Notes: generated from the letters alone by a model not told the origin. Shown: positions 1 to 8,957, numbered from the stretch's first letter. The stretch: 64,000 nt of DNA from Pseudomonadota bacterium (GCA_023386885.1 JAEWIX010000005.1:35075-99074); one strand, 5' to 3'. Made by a program: numbers and translations.

Positions 1-786
1 ACCGAGTCCTGCCTCACCGAAAGAACGGTTGAAAGCAATACTGTCCGCGCCGATCAACGAGATTACCACGACATCGGGTTTGGCTGCGCGGATCCGCGCA
101 AGATGAACGTCGTGATTGTCGACCCCAAGCGGAACGAACTCTTCTCCTATGATGTGCCCTCCGGTCTCCGCGATGTAGTTTTTCAGCGCCCGATGCGATA
201 GCCAGGGCCAGACGTAATCACTGCCGATCAGGTACCAGCGGCTGGCCCGTTTGGCGTTCGCAAGCCAGTGAATCGCCGGCCTGCTATGGCTGCGCGGCGT
301 TTCGCCGATCGCCAGCACACCGGGCGTGCGTTCGCCTCCCTCGTAGACCGGCGTATAGATATAGGGTACCCGCCCACCGATGGCCTTCCGGAGCGCCAGT
401 CGCACTGCACTGATATGGGATCCCATCACCAGATCAATTTCGTCAAATTCGACCGCATCTCTGGCTCGGCGCGCAACGTCCTCGATTGCCCCTCCCGCCT
501 CGCACAGAACCACCTCGATCTCGCGGCCGAGAAAGCCGCCACGACGATTGATCTCGGAAGCGGCAAGCAGCGTGGCGTTGGTCGTAGCGGGTCCCCAGAT
601 GCCCGGCGAACCGCTATACGTGACAAAGTTGGCGATGCGAAACTTACGACGCGCCCGCTTCCAGTCAGGAATCTCGTCATGAGACAGGCGAAACGAATTC
701 GAGAGACCGGCCGGCAATGACCTCAACAGAGCGTAGGGCGGGACCTTCGGCGAAATCGGCATTCCGCATTCGAGAGATAGCTGCAA
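1..786 (-). CDS. AmiC-like amide/urea receptor (partial, 3' end beyond window)
   Basis: The frame is open from 786 to the window edge (262 codons). It encodes a type I periplasmic-binding fold of the AmiC / FmdD / UrtA group: the start of the domain reads RIANFVTYSGSPGIWGPA, and further in are EINRRGGFLGREIEVV, GSHISAVR, YIYTPVYEGGERTPG and GSDYVWPW. I see no signal peptide before the fold, so it looks like a cytoplasmic sensor (as AmiC is) rather than an exported binding protein. The TTG start at 786 is chosen because AGGAGG lies 5 bases upstream; an ATG at 762 is in frame but lacks such a site. It diverges from a MarR gene that probably controls it. An amide or urea ligand is inferred from family resemblance only. 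Confidence 0.85.
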   Translation of the reverse strand, partial: MQLSLECGMPISPKVPPYALLRSLPAGLSNSFRLSHDEIPDWKRARRKFRIANFVTYSGSPGIWGPATTNATLLAASEINRRGGFLGREIEVVLCEAGGAIEDVARRARDAVEFDEIDLVMGSHISAVRLALRKAIGGRVPYIYTPVYEGGERTPGVLAIGETPRSHSRPAIHWLANAKRASRWYLIGSDYVWPWLSHRALKNYIAETGGHIIGEEFVPLGVDNHDVHLARIRAAKPDVVVISLIGADSIAFNRSFGEAGLG

Positions 787-853
787 GCCCTCCTCCTAAC
801 CGATCCTGCTTCAAGCCGTTCAATTTGCTGGCTTCCAGACCGTTCTTGAAAAT

Positions 854-881
854 ATTTTACGGGAAAATGTTGAATTTTCAA
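854..881 (-). promoter_or_regulatory. Predicted sigma70 promoter of the AmiC-like gene
   Basis: On the minus strand TTGAAA (881-876) and TAAAAT (859-854) are separated by 16 bases and lie about 70 bases upstream of the TTG start at 786. The -35 box is inside the palindrome at 869-882. Confidence 0.55.
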
Positions 882-882
882 C
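869..882. promoter_or_regulatory. Palindrome, candidate MarR operator
   Basis: GTTGAA-TT-TTCAAC is a perfect inverted repeat with a 2-base spacer. It covers the -35 box of the leftward promoter and lies 38 bases upstream of the MarR start. The position suits repression of the AmiC-like gene and autoregulation. That the neighbouring MarR protein binds it is inferred. Confidence 0.5.
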
Positions 883-920
883 TGTTGGCGGGCATATGTT
901 GCTTGTCTGGTAAGCAATGA

Positions 921-1406
921 ATGCCGATACCAGGGTCAATTGCGCAAGGCGAAGTCATAATCGTGGCCAAAACTCCCGCTCGGAAACCCGTCATTGGCGA
1001 TCACCTCGCTTATCTGCTTGCTCAGGCCAATCGGGAAATAAATCGGCACCTCGAAACCAGACTTCGCAAAGAAGGAGTCCCCGTCGAGCAATGGCGCGTC
1101 CTGATGATCCTCGCCGATGGCAAAGGCCATTCGATGGGCGATCTCGCCAACGCTGTTCTTCTCAACCATCCGACCTTGACCAAGATGGTCGATCGGATGG
1201 TCTCCGATGCGCTCGTCTATCGGGTACAGGATCCCAACGATCGCCGGCGGGTGCTGATGCATCTGTCTGATCGCGGAAAGGTCCTTGCCAAGCGCCTCAG
1301 TTCGCTTGCCAGCCGGCAAGAAGCCGACATCATCCAAAGCTACGGCGACAAGTCGACTAACGAACTGAAGAGACTGCTGGAAAGCTTGATCGACAGTGCC
1401 AGCTAG
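921..1406 (+). CDS. MarR family transcriptional regulator
   Basis: A 161-residue winged-helix protein. The recognition region reads MGDLANAVLLNHPTLTKMVDRM and is followed by the wing VQDPNDRRRVLMHLSDRG, the MarR DPxDxRxxxxxLTxxG signature in slightly altered form. The protein should be a ligand-responsive dimeric repressor. A GTG at 963 would give 147 residues, also normal for the family, and neither start has a strong ribosome-binding site, so the N-terminus is uncertain. The gene diverges from the AmiC-like gene across a palindrome that overlaps the latter's -35 box. It converges on the amide importer operon, ending 63 bases from the livF stop. Confidence 0.9.
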   Translation: MPIPGSIAQGEVIIVAKTPARKPVIGDHLAYLLAQANREINRHLETRLRKEGVPVEQWRVLMILADGKGHSMGDLANAVLLNHPTLTKMVDRMVSDALVYRVQDPNDRRRVLMHLSDRGKVLAKRLSSLASRQEADIIQSYGDKSTNELKRLLESLIDSAS

Positions 1407-1468
1407 CCGCAACTCGCCGCCACACCTCGGTTCGGAACGGTCAATAGACTCGGAACTCACGAGGCCGC

Positions 1469-2176
1469 CTAAATTAGCAGTTGCGCGCGGACGTGCTCCG
1501 CATCGATTTCGCCTTGCGATAAGGTCGCGGCTATTCGGCCCTTCTCCATGACATAGCAACGTTCCGCGATCGCAAGGATGGTGTCGAGATTCTGCTCGAC
1601 AAACACGATCGTCGTTCCGATCTCGCCTCGGATCGATTTCAATGCCTCGCAGATCAGTTGCACGATCGATGGCTGAACGCCTTCGGACGGTTCATCGAGC
1701 AGGATCAGCGCCGGGTTTCCGATCAGCGCCCGCCCGATCGCCAACTGCTGCTGCTCGCCGCCCGACATGGTGCCGGCGATTTGCCGCCGCCGCTCCTTGA
1801 GACGCGGAAAATAGCTGTAGACAAGGTCCGGCAACTTGCGTGCATCGGGGCCGCCGATCAGCTTGCCGACCTCGAGATTCTCTTCCACCGTCATCTGCGG
1901 AAATACGTCGCGCCCTTGCGGGATATAGCCGATGCCTTCGCGCGCACGAGCGTCGGCGGTCAACGCGGTGATATCCTTGCCTTGAAACGCGATCGAGCCG
2001 CGCTTAGCGCGGATCAGGCCAATCAGGCAGCGCATCAGCGTGGTTTTGCCGGCACCGTTGCGGCCAATCACGCCGACGATCTCGCCCCGATTGATCGTCA
2101 TCTCGACGCCTTGCAGAATCGGTGTCGCGCCATAGGCGGCCCATAGACCGTGAACAGCAAGAACGGTCTCAGCCAT
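1469..2176 (-). CDS. livF: LivF-type ABC importer ATPase (amide operon)
   Basis: A 235-residue ATPase with Walker A GRNGAGKTT at about residues 38-46, signature MSGGE near 137-141 and Walker B LILLDEP near 157-163. The motif IGYIPQGRDVFPQMTVEENL is typical of LivF/UrtE. ATG at 2176 is preferred over an upstream in-frame start because it overlaps the livG stop by 8 bases and follows GGGAAGG. It is the last gene of the leftward amide operon and would pair with the LivG ATPase at 2169-2888 to drive import by the two permeases upstream. The run GEQQQLAIGRAL confirms the helical-domain signature. Confidence 0.93.
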   Translation of the reverse strand: MAETVLAVHGLWAAYGATPILQGVEMTINRGEIVGVIGRNGAGKTTLMRCLIGLIRAKRGSIAFQGKDITALTADARAREGIGYIPQGRDVFPQMTVEENLEVGKLIGGPDARKLPDLVYSYFPRLKERRRQIAGTMSGGEQQQLAIGRALIGNPALILLDEPSEGVQPSIVQLICEALKSIRGEIGTTIVFVEQNLDTILAIAERCYVMEKGRIAATLSQGEIDAEHVRAQLLI

Positions 2177-2888
2177 GATGCGCCTTCCCGAGATAGATCT
2201 CCTCGACCCGAGGGTCGTTGACCACCTGCTCAAGCGTGCCGTCGGCAAAGATCTGTCCGAGATGCAGCACCGTGACGCGCTGGGCGATCTGCCGAATGAA
2301 CGCCATGTCGTGCTCGACCACGATCACGGTCATGCCGTCGCGGTTGAGCGACTTGATCAGCTCACCCGTGCGATGGGTTTCCTCCGGCGACATGCCCGCC
2401 GTCGGCTCGTCGAGCAGTAGCAGCCGCGGACGAAGCGCCAGCGCCATGCCGATCTCGAGCCATTGCTGCTGACCGTGGGCCAGCGCGCCGGCCGGCTTGT
2501 CCGCATGCTCCGCGAGATCAAGCAGATCAAGAAGACGCTGCCGCTCCATAGCCAACTCGTCGCCGCTTCGCTGCTGCTGCAGGGCGATGTCGAGATTCTG
2601 CCACACCGGCAGTTCCTTGAAGACGCTCGGTGCCTGCATTTTGATGCTCATGCCGCGCTGGACGCGCGCATAGGGCCGCTCTCTGGTGATGTCGGCGCTA
2701 TCAAAAAGAATCGTGCCGGCACTTGGCTCATAGACGCCCACGATCAGCTTGAATAGCGTGCTCTTGCCGGCGCCGTTCGGCCCGATCAGGCAATGTATCT
2801 CGCCTTCGGCAACGCTGAGATCGACATTCGAGACCGCGGCCAGACCACCGAACCTCCGCGAAACGCCCTTGATATCAATCAACGGCAT
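2169..2888 (-). CDS. livG: LivG-type ABC importer ATPase (amide operon)
   Basis: A 239-residue ATPase beginning MPLIDIKGVSRRFGGLAAVS. Walker A GPNGAGKST is at residues 36-44. The signature region reads LAHGQQQWLEIGMAL instead of the usual LSxGQQ, and Walker B is LLLLDEPTAGMSPEE. That degenerate signature is characteristic of the urea/amide (UrtD-like) branch of LivG proteins, which supports an amide substrate. It starts 2 bases after the livM stop, implying translational coupling, and overlaps livF by 8 bases. Confidence 0.93.
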   Translation of the reverse strand: MPLIDIKGVSRRFGGLAAVSNVDLSVAEGEIHCLIGPNGAGKSTLFKLIVGVYEPSAGTILFDSADITRERPYARVQRGMSIKMQAPSVFKELPVWQNLDIALQQQRSGDELAMERQRLLDLLDLAEHADKPAGALAHGQQQWLEIGMALALRPRLLLLDEPTAGMSPEETHRTGELIKSLNRDGMTVIVVEHDMAFIRQIAQRVTVLHLGQIFADGTLEQVVNDPRVEEIYLGKAHHG

Positions 2889-2890
2889 GA

Positions 2891-3952
2891 TCAGGACTCA
2901 CCATTTCGCAGCGGACCGTTCCCGGTATCGTCACGTCCCGAGAAACGCAGCCATCGTCGGCTCGCGGCCTGGGCGATGCCGAAAATAAATCCCTGCGGCA
3001 TCGTCATGACCGTGGCGAGCAGCAGTGATCCCATCAGCACCAACGCAGCTTGCTGGCTATAGATTGTGATGGTCTGAAAACCGAACAACAGCAGAAACGA
3101 GCCAACGAGCGTCGCCGTCAGATCGCTCCGGCCGGAGAACGCCACCCAGATGATCGGCATCGCCGCCGCAGGCAGGCCAACGCTGGACGGCGTGATGAAC
3201 TGCCCCCACGAGGTGTAGAGCGCACCGCTCAATCCGGCGAGCCCACTGCCGATGCAGAACGTCAGGAGCTGATACTTACGGACATCGTATCCCAGCATCT
3301 CCGCCCGCTGAGGATCTTCGCGAATGGCAACGATCACATTGCCGATTCGAGAATTCACCAGCACACGCAGACCCAGATAAACGATCAGGATCAACGCGAT
3401 CAGAAAATAATAAAGAATAGTTCCCTCGATATAGATATCGCCGACGGTCAACGGGTCCATGCCCTTCATGCCGTTGAAGCCATTCAGGCGCGCGCCGCCA
3501 ATGTGCCACTCGGGGCCAGCCGTCTGCCCGAGAAAGAAGGCGAGAGACAGCGTCGCCGCCAGCGTCACGATGCCGAAGAACATGCCGCTGATGCGGCCCC
3601 AGATCATGAAGTAACCCAGCACGGCGGCGGCGAGCGCAGCCACCAGCACTGACAGGATCAGCGCCGCAATGGTCATCGTGCCGCCGCCCATGATGATCGC
3701 CAGCACGCCATAGCCGTATCCGGCGATGCCGAAAAAGAACGTCTGCCCGAACGTCAGCATCCCGCCGTAGCCCCAGATCAGGCTGAGGCCGAGCGCCATG
3801 AATATCCAGATCAGGAAGTAAGAGAAGTTTCCGACGTCGTAGGAGTCGGCGAAGATCGGATAGATCAACGCTACTGCCAAAACCGTCAGAAACGTCAACC
3901 AGAATCCACGGCCGTTGCCGCTGGTCTGTGGCCCATTGACGAGGCTTAGCAT
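2891..3952 (-). CDS. livM: LivM-type permease (amide operon)
   Basis: A 353-residue, strongly hydrophobic protein with about ten membrane segments. It has the conserved LivM stretches GLSLIWGYGGMLTFGQTFFFGIAGYGYG near the N-terminus and IREDPQRAEMLGYDVRKYQL in the cytoplasmic coupling loop. ATG at 3952 is chosen because AAGGA lies 6 bases upstream; a GTG at 3970 would add six residues. UrtC-like proteins share this length and the GFNGMKGMDP segment. It follows livH by about 24 bases. Confidence 0.92.
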   Translation of the reverse strand: MLSLVNGPQTSGNGRGFWLTFLTVLAVALIYPIFADSYDVGNFSYFLIWIFMALGLSLIWGYGGMLTFGQTFFFGIAGYGYGVLAIIMGGGTMTIAALILSVLVAALAAAVLGYFMIWGRISGMFFGIVTLAATLSLAFFLGQTAGPEWHIGGARLNGFNGMKGMDPLTVGDIYIEGTILYYFLIALILIVYLGLRVLVNSRIGNVIVAIREDPQRAEMLGYDVRKYQLLTFCIGSGLAGLSGALYTSWGQFITPSSVGLPAAAMPIIWVAFSGRSDLTATLVGSFLLLFGFQTITIYSQQAALVLMGSLLLATVMTMPQGFIFGIAQAASRRWLRFSGRDDTGNGPLRNGES

Positions 3953-3976
3953 GGGAATTCCTTGAAGCACCGCATG

Positions 3977-4843
3977 TCAACGTCCCCGCCGCGCCAGAAT
4001 GCTGGAGAGTCCCTCCGGCAGAATGCGGATGATGGCGATCACGGCAAACAGCATCCCGATCTGACCGATGATCTGCCCGTAGGATGCGTTGAGAGCCATG
4101 CGCACCAACGCCAGCAGCATCGCCGCCGGTGCGGTCCCGAGCAAAACGTTTGCTCCGCCCACGACCACCGTGACGAAACTCTCCACGATGAACGTCGCGC
4201 CCATGGTCGGGATCAGGGTCATGGTCGGTGCGTAAAGCGCCCCGCACAGCCCGGCGAGCCCTGCCCCAATGCCAAAGCTTATGGCGTAGATGCGTCCGGT
4301 GCGTGCGCCCAGCGCCTGCGCCATGCCGGCATTCTGCATGGTTGCCCGCGCGATGACGCCGAAGCGGGTCCGCATGAAAAGAACATAGATCCCCACCAGC
4401 ACCGCCAGCGCGCAGGCGAACAGGATGATCCGGTAGGTCGAGAACGTGTAGTCGCCGACAGCGAAGCTCCCCTCCGGGGTGCCGATGCCTCGAATCGAGG
4501 AACCCACGACGATCAGCATCCCCTGCGTCACGATCAGGCTAAGTCCCCAGGTTGCCAGCAGCGAATCGAGCGGACGCTTGTAGAACTTCCGCACCACAAG
4601 AATCTCGATCAGAACGCCGATGAGCCCTGCGGTAATGGCCGCGGCAATCTGCGCTAGTGGCAGCGGCACGCCGAGATTGACGAGGCCGACCGTGACGTAG
4701 GCTCCGCACATGATGAATTCACCATGCGCCATGTTGATAACGCCCATCATCCCGAACACGATTGCCAATCCCGCCGAAGCAAGAATGAGAAACGCGAAGA
4801 CGTCGGCGAACTGATAGAACAGCGAAAACAATTCGGAGAGCAC
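3977..4843 (-). CDS. livH: LivH-type permease (amide operon)
   Basis: A 288-residue permease of the LivH/UrtB family with about eight hydrophobic segments. Visible family motifs are LAIVFGMMGVINMAHGEFIMCGAY near residue 27, ATMQNAGMAQALGARTGRIY in the coupling loop, and a C-terminal ILPEGL. The start codon is GTG, supported by GGAGG 5 bases upstream. The gene is separated from the binding-protein gene by 91 bases that contain a stable hairpin (4863-4890). Confidence 0.93.
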   Translation of the reverse strand: MLSELFSLFYQFADVFAFLILASAGLAIVFGMMGVINMAHGEFIMCGAYVTVGLVNLGVPLPLAQIAAAITAGLIGVLIEILVVRKFYKRPLDSLLATWGLSLIVTQGMLIVVGSSIRGIGTPEGSFAVGDYTFSTYRIILFACALAVLVGIYVLFMRTRFGVIARATMQNAGMAQALGARTGRIYAISFGIGAGLAGLCGALYAPTMTLIPTMGATFIVESFVTVVVGGANVLLGTAPAAMLLALVRMALNASYGQIIGQIGMLFAVIAIIRILPEGLSSILARRGR

Positions 4844-4862
4844 GAGATCCTCCGGAGCCGAA

Positions 4863-4890
4863 CCGGGCGCGATAGGTCAGTTGCGCCCGG
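4863..4890 (-). other. Intercistronic hairpin between binding protein and permease genes
   Basis: CCGGGCGC (4863-4870) and GCGCCCGG (4883-4890) form a perfect 8-bp stem with a 12-base loop in the leftward mRNA. No U-tract follows. It is therefore more likely an mRNA 3'-end stabiliser that favours the binding-protein message than a full terminator. Confidence 0.5.
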
Positions 4891-4934
4891 TAGGTGGACG
4901 GCGCGCCGAGGCACGCCTCTCCAGCGTTGGATGG

Positions 4935-6167
4935 CTACTTCTTCGGTAGATGGCTTGGCGTGTACTGATCCTTGTCATTCTTCTTGGTCAGATCGCACCC
5001 GATCTCGCTCAGCCAGTACGGTTGAATTACGCCGTAATCCTTGTCGACGCTGATCTCATGCTTCGGGCCGACCGAAACCAGCCGCATGCGGTGCGACGTG
5101 TGCTGGCTCTTGGGATCGATACAGACCTGACCCTCGGCCGCATCGATACAGGCCTTACCCGTCGCGATCACCTTGCGAATGTCGTCGAGCTTGGTCGACT
5201 TGGCTTGCTCCACCAGCATCTTGTACATGTAGATCGCGTGATAGGCGTTGTAGCCCATGTCGTTGATGTACATCTCGTCGGGGAACTTGGCATGCCAGCG
5301 CTTCTTGAACGCGTTGGCTTCCGGAGTATCGATCTCCTCGAACCAGTTCGCGGTAACATGCATGTTGTTCAGCGCCGGCGGTGCGAACCGCTTGTGTTCG
5401 AACCCCAGCATGATCTTGATCGACGAGCCCATCGGCAGGTTCAGTTTCGCAGCCGCCGCCTGCTCAAAGAACGAATCCTGCGCCGCACCGACGTTGATCG
5501 TTAGAATCCAATCGGGCTTGGCCTTCTGGATATTCTGGATGGTTTGAGCGAACTGCGAGACGCCGAGCGGGATGAACTCCTCGCCGACCACGGTACCGCC
5601 GAGATCCTTCAGGATCTTGCGATTCCATTCGGCCGAGATCTGCCCGAAATTATAGTCAGCGGCGACGACGTAAACCTTCTTGCCGAACTTTTCGACCATC
5701 CACGGGATCAGCGTCGAGAACTGCTGTTCGGGGACCGCGCCCATGCTGATCATGTTGGCATCGCAGACACCGCCCTCGTACTGGTTGGTGTAGAAATACG
5801 GCGTCTTGGTCCGGTTGACGATGGGCCTCACCGCCTCGCGGGAGGCCGAGGTGATGCCGCCGATCAGGACATCCACCTTGTCGCGATTCAACAGGCGGCG
5901 CGTGAACTCCTGATAGCGCGCATTGTCGCCTTGCGGATCGAGATGGATCAGTTCGATCTGCCGGCCGAGAATGCCGCCAGCCTTGTTGATTTCCTCCACT
6001 GCAAGCTGCGAACCGTGCAGCTTCGGCATTCCCATGAAGGCGAGGTCACCCGAGACGTCTTCCATCAAGCCGATCTTGAGCGGATCGGCAGCCCGAACGT
6101 CGGTGACGGCGCAGGTCAGCAGAGCCAGCGTGCTGGCTGCGACCAGAATGTTTCTGAATGCACTCAT
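4935..6167 (-). CDS. Amide/urea ABC importer substrate-binding protein
   Basis: A 410-residue precursor with a Sec signal peptide (NILVAASTLALLTCAVTDVRAA, cleavage after about residue 26), followed by a type I binding fold: KIGLMEDVSGDLAFMG, EEINKAGGILGRQIELI, GGITSASREAVRPI, YFYTNQYEGG and AADYNFGQISAEW. These blocks are those of FmdD (short-chain amides) and UrtA (urea). The TSAS loop and the YTNQYEGG segment form the ligand pocket wall in that family. GGGAG lies 8 bases before ATG 6167. It is co-operonic with two amide hydrolases, which supports an amide ligand. Exact substrate is unknown. Confidence 0.92.
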   Translation of the reverse strand: MSAFRNILVAASTLALLTCAVTDVRAADPLKIGLMEDVSGDLAFMGMPKLHGSQLAVEEINKAGGILGRQIELIHLDPQGDNARYQEFTRRLLNRDKVDVLIGGITSASREAVRPIVNRTKTPYFYTNQYEGGVCDANMISMGAVPEQQFSTLIPWMVEKFGKKVYVVAADYNFGQISAEWNRKILKDLGGTVVGEEFIPLGVSQFAQTIQNIQKAKPDWILTINVGAAQDSFFEQAAAAKLNLPMGSSIKIMLGFEHKRFAPPALNNMHVTANWFEEIDTPEANAFKKRWHAKFPDEMYINDMGYNAYHAIYMYKMLVEQAKSTKLDDIRKVIATGKACIDAAEGQVCIDPKSQHTSHRMRLVSVGPKHEISVDKDYGVIQPYWLSEIGCDLTKKNDKDQYTPSHLPKK

Positions 6168-6223
6168 TGCTGTATCTCCCGTTGAAACTTCGGCTTTATC
6201 GAAACGAAGACCTTCGCCGCGGC

Positions 6224-7222
6224 TTACGCGCCGAGATACTTTTTGAGGATGGATGCGCCCATCGTGTACTTGGGATCGACCATGTTTCCGAGCCGCATAC
6301 GTCCGGCCTGACTGAGCAGCATGTAGGCATCGATCTCATCGAAGCCGTAATCCGCACTCATCCATCGAACCAGTTCGCGATAGGCGATCCGCGCGGCATC
6401 CTCGAGCGGCCGCGCGCTACCGATCGTCATGATGAAGTCGCGCGTTTCCAGTCGCGGCCAGGCGAAGCTCCAGTTCTTGATGACGTCGATTTGCAATGTC
6501 ACTGTCGCGCGCTGCTCCATGGCGACGCCCGACAGCTCGCCGTCGCCCTGTGTCGCATGGCAATCGCCCACGTAAAGCAGGCCACCCGCGGCATGGACCG
6601 GCAGATACAGAACTGCGCCCGGCGCGACGTCGGGCAAATCCATGTTGCCGCCGTGATAGTCCGGCTGTAGCGACGAGATGGCCTCGATCTCCGGCGAAAC
6701 GCCGATCGTTCCTATGAACGGCTCGTAGGGCAGGACGATCTTGTCGCTCCAGCGCACGCCATCCTTGTCGACGTGCACCTTGCGCACCCGCTCCGGCAGC
6801 GGCGGATTCAGCATCGCGGTCGAAGCGGTGCTCACCAGACCGCCGAACTCCGGCATGATGCAGGTGGTGCCGGCCGGCTGCTCGCCACGGGTTTCGACAG
6901 CGTGAATGTAGACCGCCAGACAATCACCTTTCTGCACGCCCTCGACCGCGATCGGCCCGCATTGCGGATTGAGATAGGGAAAATTGAGCTTCTCGGTCGG
7001 CTTGTCGGACTCGCTGGTAATCACGCCGCCGAATGCATCCTCCGTCTCGACCACGACGAGATCGCCAGGCTGAACTTTCAAGCTCGGCTTGGCATACGGC
7101 CCGTAGACGTAGTGGAAGTCGCCCTGCTGCTCGATGGTCAGGCTGTGGCTTTTGCCCGGCTTGCCGGCCGCCTGCCCGCGCTTCGACATGATCGACGACG
7201 AAAGCCAACTCGAATCGACCAT
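6224..7222 (-). CDS. Acetamidase/formamidase family hydrolase
   Basis: A 332-residue member of the FmdA/AmdA family, which hydrolyses formamide, acetamide and related short amides to ammonium and the acid. Recognisable blocks are LNPQCGPIAVEGVQKGDCL, PDYHGGNMDLPDVAPGA and LYVGDCHATQGDGE, the last two carrying the conserved His, Asp and Glu residues of the metal site. It is shorter than classical FmdA (about 400 residues), like many acetamidase/formamidase paralogues. AAAGGAGG sits 5 bases before ATG 7222. Placed between amidase and importer genes, it would act on imported amides in the cytoplasm. Confidence 0.9.
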   Translation of the reverse strand: MVDSSWLSSSIMSKRGQAAGKPGKSHSLTIEQQGDFHYVYGPYAKPSLKVQPGDLVVVETEDAFGGVITSESDKPTEKLNFPYLNPQCGPIAVEGVQKGDCLAVYIHAVETRGEQPAGTTCIMPEFGGLVSTASTAMLNPPLPERVRKVHVDKDGVRWSDKIVLPYEPFIGTIGVSPEIEAISSLQPDYHGGNMDLPDVAPGAVLYLPVHAAGGLLYVGDCHATQGDGELSGVAMEQRATVTLQIDVIKNWSFAWPRLETRDFIMTIGSARPLEDAARIAYRELVRWMSADYGFDEIDAYMLLSQAGRMRLGNMVDPKYTMGASILKKYLGA

Positions 7223-7312
7223 TGCATCCTCCTTTACCGGATCGGCCTCGACCGCCGTAGCTGTGGACTCTGTTCAACTGCCCTGATCTTCCGATCAAAC
7301 ACGGATGGGAAA

Positions 7313-7346
7313 CGATCCGCTTCCAGCTCAGGCCGGAAGCGGATCG
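7313..7346 (-). other. Strong intercistronic hairpin between amidase and acetamidase genes
   Basis: CGATCCGCTTCC (7313-7324) and GGAAGCGGATCG (7335-7346) form a perfect 12-bp stem with a 10-base loop. On the leftward mRNA it falls just after the amidase stop and is followed by UUUCCC, a poor U-tract. It could be a partial terminator, an RNase barrier, or a REP-like element. Confidence 0.55.
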
Positions 7347-7351
7347 CAGCT

Positions 7352-8752
7352 CTAGAGCGAGGGATGCTGTTTGTGCCAATCGGTGACGCGCTGGAACGCG
7401 TCACCCGCGATGACGAGGCGCGCTTCGTCGAAATGCCGACCGACGAACTGAAAGCCGATGCGACCACCGTTGGCGGTCACACCTGCGGGGACGGTGATCG
7501 TCGGACTTCCGGTCATGTCGAACGGACAGGTGAAGCGAAGAAGACCATTGAGCAGGTCCGGATCCTCGCCGAACGTCGCCATCTTCGCCAGCGTTGGCGC
7601 CGCAACAGCCTGCGCCGGGATGACAAAAAGATCGATCGTCTCGAACAGCGCGCGAAGCTGACCACGGAACGCTTCGCGCCGCAGAACGATCTTCTGATAG
7701 TCCATGCCGGACAGTTGCCGCCCGAGTTCGATTACGCCGGCAAGACCGGGACCGTATTCATCCTTGCGCGACGGATAGGTCGCTTCGTGCGCAACCGCGG
7801 TTTCCGCGCCGCACAGCGGGAACCAGTCGTTCACGACATCGGCCGGGTCGGGGAACTTGATGTCCTTGATGGTTGCACCGAGTTCGGCCACCGCCTTGAG
7901 CGCTGCCTCGAATGCTTTCTTCGTATCGGCATCGGAACTGTCGTCGACCAGCTTGCGATCCACACCGACGGTCATGCCGCGCAGACTGCCGCTCAGGTTG
8001 GCGAGATAATCGGGCACCGGAACCGGCACCGCGGTTGGGTCCTTCGGATCGGCACCGGCGATCGCGCCCAGCATCGCGCCGCAATCGATCGCGCTACGCG
8101 TCATCGGGCCGATATGATCGAGCGTCGCGGCCAGTTCGAACGCACCGTAACGGCTCACCCGTCCCCATGTCGGTTTCAGGCCGGTGATACCGTTTGCCGC
8201 CGACGGAAAGCGGATCGATCCGCCGGTGTCGGTGCCGATGGAGCCGTAGCAGAGTCCGGCCGCCGTCGCGACACCCGAGCCGCTTGACGACACGCCGGTC
8301 CAGAGTTCGGCATTCCAGGGATTCTTCGGCGGCTCGATCTTCGGATGATGATCGGCATAGGCGCCTTCGGTCTGCTGTAGCTTGCCGAGAATGACAGCGC
8401 CGGCTTCGCGGAGCCGTGCGACGACAGTGCCGTCCTCCTTCGGCTTGTTATCGCGCAAAATCGTCATGCCGTGCGAGGTCGGCGTGTCCTTCATCCAGCA
8501 CAGGTCTTTCACTGCGACCGGAACGCCGTGCAACGGGCCGCGAACCTTGCCGCTCGCGATTTCTTTCTCCGCGGCGTGAGCCTGCGCCAATGCGGCCTCA
8601 CCGACCACCGTGGAATAGCTTTTCAGCGCGCCATCGAGCCGCGCAATGCGATCGAGTTCGGCCTGCGTGACTTCAACCGGCGAAAGCTTTCGTGACTGGA
8701 TGAGTTTGCCGACCTCGACCAGACCGAGATAGTGCAGATTGGTGTTCGTCAT
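7352..8752 (-). CDS. Amidase (amidase signature family)
   Basis: A 466-residue amidase-signature hydrolase related to GatA-type amidases. The Ser-cisSer-Lys triad is visible: Lys82 in GVPVAVKD, the cis-Ser near 156 in TGVSSSGSG, and nucleophile Ser179 in GTDTGGSIRFPS. It should hydrolyse a carboxamide to acid plus ammonium in the cytoplasm. GatB/GatC genes are absent and the neighbours are amide-uptake genes, so it is catabolic rather than part of tRNA amidation. It is the first gene of the leftward amide operon; AAGGAAA precedes ATG 8752, and a 500-base leader with an intrinsic terminator lies upstream. Confidence 0.93.
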   Translation of the reverse strand: MTNTNLHYLGLVEVGKLIQSRKLSPVEVTQAELDRIARLDGALKSYSTVVGEAALAQAHAAEKEIASGKVRGPLHGVPVAVKDLCWMKDTPTSHGMTILRDNKPKEDGTVVARLREAGAVILGKLQQTEGAYADHHPKIEPPKNPWNAELWTGVSSSGSGVATAAGLCYGSIGTDTGGSIRFPSAANGITGLKPTWGRVSRYGAFELAATLDHIGPMTRSAIDCGAMLGAIAGADPKDPTAVPVPVPDYLANLSGSLRGMTVGVDRKLVDDSSDADTKKAFEAALKAVAELGATIKDIKFPDPADVVNDWFPLCGAETAVAHEATYPSRKDEYGPGLAGVIELGRQLSGMDYQKIVLRREAFRGQLRALFETIDLFVIPAQAVAAPTLAKMATFGEDPDLLNGLLRFTCPFDMTGSPTITVPAGVTANGGRIGFQFVGRHFDEARLVIAGDAFQRVTDWHKQHPSL

Positions 8753-8957
8753 TTTCCTTCGCTTCCTCTCGCGGTTTGCACATGATCAGGCAGCCGAAAG
8801 CCGCCCGCTTACGGGTCAACGGGAGTCATGGATTTGCTAGCAAGCTCGCGGAGCGCACCGGCCGCGCCTTGATCGGCAAACATCGCAGCCGTCAAGCCGC
8901 TGAGTGCCGGAATCAGCATTCTCTATCTCACTTGATCATCGTCCGCCCCTGTACAAC

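Noticed and set aside
7352..8752. GatA subunit of the tRNA amidotransferase
   Set aside because: No gatB or gatC nearby, and the operon is dedicated to amide uptake and hydrolysis.
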